A stretch of 64,000 nucleotides of DNA from Camellia lanceoleosa (taxonomy: Eukaryota > Streptophyta > Magnoliopsida > Ericales > Theaceae), in the NCBI GenBank assembly GCA_025200525.1, contig CM045761.1, positions 201,057,701-201,121,700 of the forward strand, read 5' to 3'. The notes under the pieces were generated by a model. The model made no database searches. It worked only from the letters and a program-made list of their open reading frames with translations, and was not told the DNA's origin. Each line of letters begins with the position of its first letter. The stretch's first letter is position 1. Both the position numbers and the translations under genes were made by a program. This document shows positions 46,930 to 56,804 of this stretch, in pieces.

Positions 46930-48894
46930 TAAAATCTACATTCGTGTGGATTCTTTGCGAGCCACGGATCTCTTCAATGCGCGATGCATTGGGAAGCGCA
47001 TAAGGCGATGGTAGGTGCTTGGGGCGGCCTTCATGACGTGCAACGAGGCGGCCTATGATGGCATTATCTTTGCGATGGAAGCTTTACAACCAAGAATTAC
47101 GTAGTTTTGAGCCGCCGAACCGTGAAGACGACCTTCCCGGCGGATACTCTGGATTAGCGTTGAACGAAAACGGTGGGGCGATGGTGACAGATCCGACTCG
47201 TTAAGGCGAGTTCTACAAAAGCTTTGTAGTCTGAGTTTCAAGCGCTCCACAGGTCTATGAGGATCGTTCAACGCCGAATTGACGCGTCTGGCGTAATTTG
47301 ACGACCAAAGGGTCAACGTGGTAGCCTTCATTCCGAGGAGGTCGAGTCGTCGAACCCAATCGTCGGGGCTTCTTGAAATTTGCCGGTTGGCTTGTTATGT
47401 TTTGGGGCCGGTGCGATTGGATCGTATGGACGATCGGGGTGGTCGGCAGTAGATCATATGGATCACGCCAGCGGTGAATCTGTCTCAGGGCTAATGCTTT
47501 AGTCGGCCTTCCTTTGCTAACATATTGCTGTAGCCGACCATCCTGCACCAATTCTTCCAGATGATCCTTCAGTGCATAGCAGCTCTCGGTTTCGTGGCCG
47601 TGATCTTTGTGGTATTCGCATCGTCATCCCGCCTCCGTGTGTCGAGGCCTATCATCTTTGACGGCCACTTGAAAATGGGAGGTCTTTGGACCTTGGTCAA
47701 GATTGCGATCGGTTCTGTCGACTCCGTATATTTCTTGTCGTTTCGTCTTGGCGTCTGTTGTCGACTTATAGCTGCTCGTTTGCTCGGTAGGGGCATTGAT
47801 CGTTTGTTCGGCGGGAATCACGCCTTTTGTCTTGCTTGGTTCTTGGGGTTCGAGGCTCGGTACGGAGTTTATTGGTCGAGCAATTTCGGGAGTTCCGCTT
47901 TTTACGGAGCTTTGTCCGCCTTTGTTCTCGAGGCATCATCTTCGACTTTACAATATTCTTGACTTTCTTCATCAAGGCCCGGTGTTTTGGGGGCCTCTGG
48001 TCAAGGCTGAGCACTTTGTCGAGTGTAAGCCCATTTTGAAGGCGGTTATGGCCATGGAGTCGTTAGCGTCGTCAACCAGGTTGAAGCACTCCCAATATCG
48101 AAATGAATACGCTCTGGCGTCTCTCATTGGATCTGCATTGCCCGGAGGAGTCGGCTGTTTGGTTGTACCTCGTTGGTGATGAACACCCTGAAAGACTTTT
48201 GCGGTTGGTGGAAGTTCTTGATCGACGCCGGCTCCAACTTGTAATACCACTGACGGCTTAGCGGTCTAGGCTCTTGGGAATATTCGGCACATGAGGGCTT
48301 CATTATGCGTGTAACGTCATGGCTTTGTTTGTAATGTGGATATGATCGGTGGGGTCGATTTTCCGTCGTAAAGTGAATAGAGCTTTGAATTTCTTGGGCA
48401 AGGACGCCCTTGCGATTCTCCGAACGAAAGGGTCGTGACGGTCTTCTTCGTTCGAGCTGCTTCTTCTACGCTTGTTCCTTGTTCGCGGATCTTTGTCGGA
48501 GGAGCTGGAGGTTTCGGATCGTCCCCTCACGTCGAGCTCCGTGGATAATGAGTTGGAGTCGCTGTTGGTACCCTTTGGTCGGGCCTGTGGCCTCTGTCCG
48601 CCCGTCCTTGGAAGTGGCTCCGGTTTCTGGCGCATGGCTTCCTTAGATTTTGCTACCTCCAGGGCCAAGTCTTGACGGAGTCGTTCGTTCTCAGCGATCA
48701 TGTTCTCGAGCCTTTGTTCGTTCTGCTTTGCCTGTTCGATGACGGCTGCATTGTTTCTTGTCTTTGAAGTCGTTGGCGAGTCGGCGCAAGGTGCGTCGTC
48801 GCAATGGTTTCTTTTCCGAGCATGTTATTTGGGGTGAGGTCGTCTCCTGCGATCGCGTCGGTGGCTATCGGAGGATCTTGATCACGCCTTCCAT
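46930..48894 (-). pseudogene. gag: gag and partial protease of the 38917-49329 element
   Basis: Starts near ATG 48892-48894, just after the primer site. Readable pieces in order: a charged N-terminal coiled coil (IAENERLRQDLALEVAKSKE, near 48698), SLPKKFKALFTLRRKIDPTD (near 48395) entering the capsid domain, DSMAITAFKMGLHS (near 48055), post-capsid LVQDGRLQQYVSKGRPTKAL (near 47550), YHVDPLVVKL (near 47310) ahead of the protease, and APSTYHRLMRFP (near 47030), the segment that normally links protease to RT. Many single-base frame changes separate these pieces. Beyond it lies only the tandem array. Confidence 0.75.
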
Positions 48895-48911
48895 GGATAT
48901 ATTTGAGTATT

Positions 48912-48929
48912 CCCACAGACGGCGCCAGT
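48912..48929 (-). other. Primer-binding site of the 38917-49329 element
   Basis: CTGGCGCCGTCTGTGGG on the minus strand, one base inside the 5' LTR boundary. Confidence 0.82.
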
Positions 48930-49329
48930 TGTGGTGAATGTGGTTTGGAAATACTCTTCAGATCCTGGAAGATGCCAACGATCCCCTGCTAGTCACCTGC
49001 AAAAATATAAACTCCGGTCGGGGGTGCCGGAATTAGCACTCCGACGGACAAGTCAGTCCTCCTCAAGAAAGCTTGCTTACTAAGTTTTTAGAAGTGATTC
49101 TTGCATACCTTTTCTGATCCACTACCATTGTATTTATACTCGTCTCTTCTGATCCTCGGGACAGGCCTACTTTTTCAATCATTAACTTTCCTTACACTTG
49201 GTCATAGGGCTCTATCCTATTCGGCCTAGTCATCGATTCTACCGATCACCCCTTCGAGATTTTTGCCCGTTTGGCGCCTAGAGGCCGAGATATTACTCCT
49301 CTACCTTTACTGAATATTCGGCTACCACA
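48930..49329 (-). repeat. 5' LTR of the 38917-49329 element
   Basis: 400 bp, direct repeat of 38917-39311. TATA box on the minus strand at 49130-49139. The two LTRs differ mainly in small clusters, noted in the findings. Confidence 0.92.
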
Positions 49330-49334
49330 GAATT

Positions 49335-49814
49335 ATTTTTAAATATTTTTAAAATCACAAAAATTAGTAATTGTGGAATGAGACTTTGGAGCTCTCACAA
49401 GCCTTCTCATTAGAAATTATTTTTTCCTTATATAATATATAAATAATAAAATAAATTATAAATATACTTTTAAAATTTATTTAAAATACAAATTATTTTT
49501 ATTATTTTAAAAATTATAAATACTCTTTCATAATTTTTTGTTTATTTAATAGAATTAATAAAAAAAAAAAATCTCTAACTATTCTTGTATTTAGTTATTT
49601 TCTTATTTAGTTACAACTAATTTTATTCTTTACTTATGATATTATTTTGAGATATTTGGTTATATATATATATATTCATATTTTTTTGGTATTTGGTTAT
49701 AATTTTTATTTTTATTTTTAAATTATGAATCAAAAAGTATAAAATTATGTTATTTTTTCTATAATTATAACATGAATATGGTATACAGGAGTGTGCATCA
49801 TAATCTTTCTCTAA
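49335..49814. other. AT-rich spacer
   Basis: No gene seen. A (TA)n tract lies near 49661-49675. ATTATTTTTAAATATTTT-type sequence next to the right LTR continues the DNA found left of the element. Confidence 0.65.
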
Positions 49815-50045
49815 GGGTTGGTTTGGAAAGTAAGTTGACTCTTTGGCTTTTTAGCGTTTTTAGTTATTTTAGTCTTGGTTAAAAAGTTTAGTTTGGAAAA
49901 GACTTTTTGACTTTTTTGATTTTTTTTGTAAAAGAAAAGTGTAATGATTATAGGTTAGATGTGATGTTTTGTTGGTTGTGACTAAAATAGCCTATTTTGT
50001 TTTTTATGACTATTTTAGTTACAAACCATCTTCCCAAACGGACCC
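49815..50045. mobile_element. Tourist-like MITE, copy C (231 bp)
   Basis: Terminal inverted repeats GGGTTGGTTTGGAAAG (left) and GGGTCCGTTTGGGAAG (right, read inward), with TAA on both sides (49812-49814 and 50046-50048). The AT-rich core carries no gene. It sits about 490 bp upstream of the ATL gene start and could contribute promoter sequence. Confidence 0.8.
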
Positions 50046-50538
50046 TAAGATTTTTTTATTTAGTTATAACTAATTTTATTCCTTGGTTATAATAATATGT
50101 TGAGATATTTGGTTATATTTTTTTGTATTTAGTTATAATTTTTTTTTTTTTAAATTATGAATCAAAAAATATAAAATTATGTCTTTTTTTTTTCCTATAA
50201 TTAAAAGATGAATATGTTACACAGAGTGTCACCATAATCTTTCTCTAAGATACAACATTTTTTTTATATAAAAAAGTATGCATTACAGAATTTCCCAAGA
50301 TCCTATCATTAAATTCTTCAAAACCTCCACCTAGCTGCCCAGCCCCCATTTTCAAGTTTCGCCCTGTTCCCAATTCCCATCTCAAACTCTAGACTCTCCA
50401 TCCAGCCAGACAAGCACTCACATACCCGGCCCATATATTTTCCCCTCCACCCACTTTCCCCGAAAACCTTACCGTGCGCTATGGTATGCGCTACAACCTT
50501 TTAGGTTCCCTTTTTCATACAACGGCCTAGCATACAAA
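50046..50538 (+). promoter_or_regulatory. Upstream region and 5' leader of the ATL gene
   Basis: AT-rich DNA changes to a C-rich stretch from about 50325. A TATA-like CATATATTT lies at 50432-50440, placing transcription start around 50465-50475. A seven-codon upstream frame (ATG 50481, TAG 50502-50504) precedes the main start. Confidence 0.45.
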
Positions 50539-50937
50539 ATGTTGGTTTCGGTGATTCTCGCATTCTTTCTACCCTGCGCCGGCATGGGCGTAGTGTTCGC
50601 AGTTTACATATGCCTATTCTGGTACGCAGCTAACGTCAACCAGAATGATGAGTTCCGGTTGCCGGTAAAGCAGGCGGCAAAGAAAGGTCTATCGGCGGCG
50701 GAACTCTCAAAACTACCCAAGATTACCGGAAAGGAGCTGGTGATGGGGACCGAGTGCGCCATCTGCCTGGACGAGATAGAGGGGGATCAACCGGCTCGGC
50801 TGGTACCCGGTTGCAATCACGGGTTTCATCTACAATGCGCCGATATGTGGCTTTCTAAGCACTCCGTTTGCCCTGTTTGTAGAACTAAGCTCGAGCCCCA
50901 GCTGTTCATTGACCCCTCAGATGACAATCCCTGCTGA
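50539..50937 (+). CDS. ATL23: RING-H2 E3 ubiquitin ligase, ATL family, ATL23-like
   Basis: A 132-residue intact, intronless protein. Residues 2-30 form one membrane span (LVSVILAFFLPCAGMGVVFA). A GLD-like ATL motif, GLSAAELSKLPK, is at 50-61. The RING-H2 domain has all eight ligands: Cys73, Cys76, Cys92, His94, His97, Cys100, Cys111 and Cys114, with the Pro (LVPGC) and Trp104 that mark ATL proteins. The RING recruits an E2 and transfers ubiquitin to a membrane-associated target; substrates are unknown. The short length, the LPCxGM motif in the membrane span and the PC C-terminus resemble Arabidopsis ATL23 from memory, so the symbol is by similarity. The start follows a TATA-like site and the first in-frame ATG. 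Base composition is clearly more GC-rich than the surroundings. It is the only convincing host gene here. Confidence 0.93.
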   Translation: MLVSVILAFFLPCAGMGVVFAVYICLFWYAANVNQNDEFRLPVKQAAKKGLSAAELSKLPKITGKELVMGTECAICLDEIEGDQPARLVPGCNHGFHLQCADMWLSKHSVCPVCRTKLEPQLFIDPSDDNPC

Positions 50938-51559
50938 TTTGAGTGTTTTCATAAATATAAAATAAATATTAAAAAAAAAAAAAAAAACAGAAACTACTGC
51001 GAGTCCTTCGTTTTGGTTTTTGTGGTTTTGGTTATTGATGTTTTGAGAGTTAGGCTATGCTTGAACTAAAGAAAGCCAAAATTTACCTATATTTCTATGT
51101 ATTTGTTTGTATATGCGAATGAATGTACATATGTTGAATTTAGAGATTAAGTTATTTGATGATTTGAACCTCTTTGTCATGAAATTTTCAGTTCCTGATT
51201 GAGAATTTGTTTGACAACAATAATGATATTGGACCACGTGAAGTGAACTGGGTAGGCCATATTTGTGATGAATGTGTGGCCCTATAATCATTCTGAAATA
51301 AGAACCACACAGTTCCGTGTCATTTTCTAAAATGGTAACTAATCTATCTAGTAGTAGTATTAATGAGTTGATTTAGTGAAGATTTGAAGTATGAAATTTG
51401 AGATTTCGAACAAGATGTGAACTTTGCAGACAATTGATACGAATGCTTAAAGAAGAAGATGGATGAAAATGGTGGCTTCTACATTTTGCATATCCTCTCT
51501 TTGAATAGGGATTGACTTAGGATTTTGATTTGAAGTGAGGAATTGTACGGGAGCCAAAT
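50938..51559. other. 3' flank of the ATL gene
   Basis: ATAAATATAAAATAAATATT directly after the stop can serve as polyadenylation signal, followed by an A17 run. The rest is ordinary AT-rich DNA with no gene seen. Confidence 0.6.
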
Positions 51560-53398
51560 ATCCGTCGTTACCCATACTCCTTGTGTTTAAGCTGCGTTTC
51601 ACTCCGATCAACCTGAGAACACAATGAGGGTGAGCTATCCGGCGGTGTGTTGCCGAAAAACCCCTCCAACGGTCAAGTTAGTATACTTAGGGGAAGAGGG
51701 AGAGGGAGAGAGAGAGAGAGAGAGAAAGGAAGAGACAAAGTGGTAGGTGAGTTCTGATTAGGGGATGTTCTAGACCTGAGTATGGGGGCGCAACACCGTT
51801 TATATAGCGTCTGCGTGCGCTTCTGCGTCCATTCTCCTCTGGACGCGTGGACCTGCTCTCCTCTCCTATTTCCCCACGTGTCAGCGCAAATATAGCTAAA
51901 CACCACCTAACAAAACCGCCAAACGGCTTTGACGCGCACGAACAATGCAATCTCCTTCCTTTACTCTCGTGGCACTGCATAGCACTCTTGACTGAGTTAC
52001 GCTTAACGCAGAACCATGCCATCACACAATGACCGCGCTACTTGTCCGGTTTCTTTGATAACCTTACACTATGGCTCAATCGAGCTCCTTGGTCATAACC
52101 GAGCGTGAGCTCGATCCAAGCCATTCGGAGGACTAATCCAATCCAACTTTGAAGAATGCATATCTCCCCCGGACAGACAATCCACAATTGTTCTAACTCA
52201 ACTGGACTAAGGCCTCGGTTAAGCGCACACTCAACTTTTGACCGAGCAAAGGGCTTTGATCCCAGCCTAACCAACTCGGCCCAATATTCGGTCGTAAACC
52301 TCTCTCTCAATTGCTCATTAATTCCATCCGCGACAGCGTGACCGGGATTAACTTCTCCGGCTGAGGTCATCCATCTGCTCGGTCATCCATCTTCATTCAT
52401 TCGCCAGGCTAACTTCGATGCTTGGCCTAATGACTTACTAGGTTGGCTCTTCGAATTTTCTGACTGTTCTTTCAAGACTGTCACCAGTCTTATCATAGAC
52501 ACGTGTCCTCCGTTCATTGGCCTCGTGCGGCCAACCCAGCCGCCCCACGCAGTCTTTTCAGTTCAAATTTTGGCGCATCTTCCCTTATATACACACCGTA
52601 TGCCCTTTTACATTTCTTTTCCTACTGTTCATCTTCTTCTCAGACTTCCTTCCAGAGCATACCCAGTCTCCGATTTTCGTTTGTTTTATTTGAATCAGAG
52701 CTCTCTCTCGAGGGAATTTGACCTTGTCGCCATCGCTGAAGCTTCATCTCACCGTTTAGAGCTACGATCCGCGCCCTAACTTGTAAGTCTTCAACTTCTC
52801 CTCTGTTCTTTGTCAGTTCTTTGTGCCCCTTTCTTTTCTTTTTTTTCTTTTTTTTTGTGCTCTTAAACCCTAACTCCCATAGATGAGTCTAGGGTAGGAT
52901 AATAGTAGCCATACAGTGCTGAAAATGGGGTTAGACTAGGGTTTTCGTCCCGTTTAGATGATATAAAATGTCTTTGCCCTTTATCTTCGACACTGTTCAC
53001 CATCTTCTGTGATGAAGATGCGAGGATCTAGGACTGACCGAGCTACAAACCTCCGTTTGATCCTAAATCATGCCTTAACCAAGCAAGTCTCTTGTTTGTA
53101 GAACCTAGGGGCAAAACCGAGATATTAAATGCACTGAGTCGCTTGACTAGGCTAATATCTGGTTTGCTTGAGCGACCGAGTTGTTGTACTTAAAATTGGC
53201 ACCAAGGTGCCATTATGCCCAAGTGACCAAGCTAAAATCAAGCTCTTTTGCGCGCTTGAGCTATCATTTACACTTGGTTTTTCACTGCAGAGTCCTAAGG
53301 GACCAGACACACTTACACAGGGGTTCTCAAAGACCGAGCAGCCACCGTGCAAAAATTTGCAAACTTAACATTGCCGTGCTGAACAAGTCGGCCTTCCA
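51560..53398. other. Remnant of a third Tat-type element: LTR-like and promoter-like part
   Basis: GCCGAAAAACCCCTCCAACG then GTCAAGTTAG (near 51652-51682) resembles LTR sequence of the Tat elements. CTCCCCCGGAC near 52166 could be a purine tract read on the minus strand. CTTATATACAC near 52584 is TATA-like and is followed by a C/T-rich leader and TTGTAAGTCTTC at 52781. A (GA)n tract lies at 51705-51726. Boundaries and the partner LTR are not found, so only the left part of an element seems to remain. The segment contains no gene of its own. Confidence 0.4.
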
Positions 53399-54298
53399 AT
53401 GGGGCGCTACTACTTCTTTGTTAATACGCCGAGTGCGATGGCTGTGTTCCGAGAAAAGTATGGCATTTCAGCTGATGTGCATCTGGAGCTTGGTGAAGAG
53501 GGCATAAACCCATGGGGTAGGCTGGAGTCCTGCCCCTTCACTTTGCTAAGCATAGTTGAAGGAGGGTTGCGTTTCCTTGTGTAACCCTTGATTTGCGAGT
53601 TCTTGAGACGTATCGGGCTCGCTCCAACACAAGTGTCCAACAACACATTCAGAATCATAAACGGCGTGGTTGAGCTAAACCACCGGCTTGGTTTAAACTT
53701 GGGCCTGCCCGAGATCTAGCGTCAATACACATTCGGTCGAACGAAAGACGGTTTAAACTATTATTTAAAAATAAGACCGGGCAGAGAACGATTAGTGACC
53801 ATTACGCCGAACAAAAATATGCATGATGATGATTTCTTTTGGGTGTCCGATAATTATGAAACAACTGACGTACCCGGTTGGTACATCAGCAAGAACTTCG
53901 ATTCTTCTTATAAGCCCATCTTCCTGACCGATTTATTTTGTCAATATTGTTTGTGCCGAGCTAATTGCTTCCTTTTTGCAACTATCAAAGAATTGCAAGC
54001 CAATTACCAATATCCGAACGAAGAGGCGATCAAGGTCGCGTTGAGATATCGGCACCGAGATTGCCACGAGCTTCTCGGTTATGTCCCGACCTATCGTTAC
54101 TCGGCTTTCCGCAGGAGCAAGGTTACAGACTTTCTTTGGGTTCCTTCCCCTCCATCTGACCCAACTCCGGCAGACATCCCACTAATACGATTGACCAAGG
54201 AGGAAGAGATGGCAAAGAGGAGCCGCATTAAGAACCTAATCACCGCTACTTCAACCGAGCTACCGAACGTCCCTCCTCTAGCTCCATTGGTCGGTTAG
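53399..54298 (+). pseudogene. Third copy of the Tat antisense gene, nearly intact domain
   Basis: One frame of 300 codons with only two internal stops (53582 and near 53717). It encodes the conserved domain in full: FREKYGISADVHLELGEEGI, CPFTLLSIVEGGLRF, LICEFLRRIGLAPTQVSNNT, IINGVVELNHRLGLNLGLPE, YTFGRTKDGLNYYLKIRPGR, DDFFWVSDNYE, EEAIKVALRYRHRDCHELLG. It aligns by eye with 26993-27430 and 39827-40005. The charged coiled-coil C-terminus of the other copies is missing because a Tekay-like LTR starts at 54299, immediately after the TAG, so that stop is probably fortuitous or created at the junction. The function is unknown; the copy is truncated. Confidence 0.7.
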
Positions 54299-54772
54299 TG
54301 TGACACCCGCTTCCTTAATTAAGCGATTAATTAAGTTAATTATGTGATTATGTGTTACGTGAATTATGTGCCATATGATATATATATTTGCATTGATTGG
54401 TATTGTAGTGTTATTATGAACAGATATGTAAAGGAATGAATTTAACCTGTTTGGTTCACTAATTTTAATAAATTAGAATTAAGAAATTGGATAGGAATTA
54501 GGGTCTAATTCACCTTGGCATAATTTAATACTAAAGATTATAAGATGATGAAATTAATTTAATTAATGTCAAATTGATTTTAATTAATTTCTTAACCTTA
54601 GGTGATTTTACTTAATTTATTAGTTTAATTTAATTAATTTAAGCCCAATGTTTTTACTCCTACTCACCAAAGTGATTACATGAAGTAAGTTATGAGAAGA
54701 GGTGTAGTGAGCCTTGGTAACTCAACAATATACACGTAGAGAGAGGAGGAAAGAAACTTGAAGGTGAGTGTT

Positions 54773-56732
54773 TGTCACGCCCCGAACCCGCCCCTAGAAG
54801 TCCTAAGAACGCGACGCCAAGACCAGAATTACCTCCTACCATCAGACAAAAACATAAATAAACTGGCTCATGAAGCAAAAAGAAATCTAATAGTCCAAGA
54901 GTCAGACATTTATATGAACATACATTTACATGCCAAAAGATGAGTTAAATACCCACTATCTTTACATAACATGGTCATATACATCGTGATAACATCGCCA
55001 TAATAGTACAACATAACAAAACAAAACCACAACGGCCTTCTAGGCCCGGCCTGCCTCGAGCACTCAAACGGTAGGCTTCAAAATGGCGTTCGAACAAGAA
55101 TCCGCTTAGGCTTGACTCAAGGCTCACCTATAATACATAAATACAAACAATGAGCTAAAGCTCGCAAAGTAACATAACAAGAAGAGGTTAGTGAACGAAG
55201 TCCGACATTCCTTATAAAACCGTAGTAAAACATTCATAATCATAATCACCATCATATAGAACATACGTAATGGCATACCCATAGAACATAACATGTGTCG
55301 ACTAACGACTAGAGTAACCGGCCCGGACACCGATTAAACACATACCGAGATCTCAGAATCGGTCATGGGCTTGTCCTTCCATGCCGCCCCCATGACTCAT
55401 GACGATGGGCTCGCATGTTCTCGCCCCCATGACTCAACCGACTATGGATGCCATACTAGATTCGTAAATGTAACACTCGCTCACGCTATTACGAGATCAT
55501 TTCAGACGTATCATATCATATCATTATCATTTGAAACATAATTCATATTAACATATCTTTACGGAAATGTTACTTACAGAGGGTTTCCGAAACCGATGGC
55601 ACGGTCTTCTCAATTCGACCTGCAACAATAACATTATAACACATTCTCAATTTACATTATCCTTAATCAGGCACTTCATTCCTTTCTTTACTTTATTTCA
55701 TGTTCATTCATATTCATTCTCTTCCTTCATTACATTCATGTCCATTTCATAATCATAAGAGGCGAAATAATGCAAGGTAACATAAGAAAATCATGCGTAA
55801 CAACTTCCCAAACTTTTTCTCGAAAATAAGCCTTTTCCCGCCGAGCGCCCACTTGTTCTGCCGAGTGATCAGAACCGTCCAAAACTGCTGGAAGGGTGAT
55901 TTCTACGCTCGAGCGGGCTTACTCCGCCGAGCGACTCGCGAATCCAAATTCGAATTTCCAAAGCTTCAATCTCCTTTTACAAAACCATTTACCATTCATG
56001 AAATCCAAGCCTCAAAACACTTGTATAACAACATCATTTAACCATTATATCTTCAATTCAAACCCAATAGCATCATATTAAGATCAATCCCATGAATCAA
56101 GATAGAAATCCATAACAAACACACTAAAGCTTCATTTATATACATCCATGGAGGTTTTTTCAATCATGACACAAAATCATAAATCATACCATTTAAAGTC
56201 CTTGATGCTTAGATTACACATGAATTCTCTTTAATTCCATTCACTAGCCATGAGATCATAAAGGAATCAACCTTAGTTCAACAAACTTACCTTGATTCTT
56301 TGATGGAGAAGAGTTAAGCTCACTTTCCCTTTCTTTCTTTCTTCCCCTTGCTCTCCCTCTCCCACCTAACTCCTCTCTCTCTCTAGATTTTCTTTCCTTG
56401 GTTTGAGTCAATGGGTCAAACCATCCTTATCTTTATAATATGTATATATCATAATATCCAATTAATCCACTTAAGCCAAAAACATTCTAAACGTTGTATA
56501 ACGAATCAGATAAAATTCATTTTTTAATTTATTGTTTCAATGGTTCTAAAATTCTGTGAACACATAGGCATGCTCAATTTCATTTTCTGAACCCATTTCG
56601 GTCATCAATTTCAGTCCCGAAGTCGTAATTCCAACAGATACTTATCTAATTCGGACAGATTTTTCTCAATTAAATCACGTAAACACATAATTAATTACTG
56701 AAAATGACATCATACGGTTCTGGGTCGTTACA
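54773..56732 (-). repeat. 3' LTR of the gag-only element
   Basis: Begins TGTCACGCCCCGAACCC and ends GGTCGTTACA on the plus strand. On the minus strand it has a donor AAG|GTAAGTTT (56290), acceptor TTGCAG|GTCG (55620), a 42-nt exon-like piece (55578-55619), donor TCT|GTAAGTAAC (55577) and acceptor ATTATAG|GTGAGCC (55128). Confidence 0.93.
55838..55935. repeat. GCCGAGCG / CTCGAG motif cluster
   Basis: GCCGAG cores at 55840 and 55860 (20 bp apart), then CTCGAG at 55908 and GCCGAG at 55926 (18 bp). It occupies the same place, intron-like segment 1, as the CTCGAG pairs of the other LTR families. Confidence 0.6.
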
Positions 56733-56804
56733 CTCTTCCCACCTTAGGAAGTTTGGTCCTCCAAACTTAACTTATACTGACAAAAGTTCAATCAGAGATC
56801 TGAG

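Larger units (their letters stand above)
38912..49334 (-). mobile_element. Non-autonomous Tat-type retrotransposon with TSD, minus strand
   Basis: The element proper is 38917-49329 (TGTGGTGAATG ... GGCTACCACA) with a perfect GAATT duplication. Right to left it has an LTR, primer site TGGCGCCGTCTGTGGG, gag and the end of protease (48894 to about 46930), a ~97-bp array (45390-46840), an unassigned segment (43090-45380), a ~172-bp array (42120-43080), an antisense gene (39681-41649) and the other LTR. RT, RNase H and integrase are absent rather than decayed, so it would depend on enzymes from another element such as a relative of 25165-36209. Confidence 0.92.

Noticed and set aside
53168..53507. 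Small plus-strand frames ahead of the orphan antisense gene
   Set aside because: They are in other frames and show no domain; the supported frame begins at 53399.
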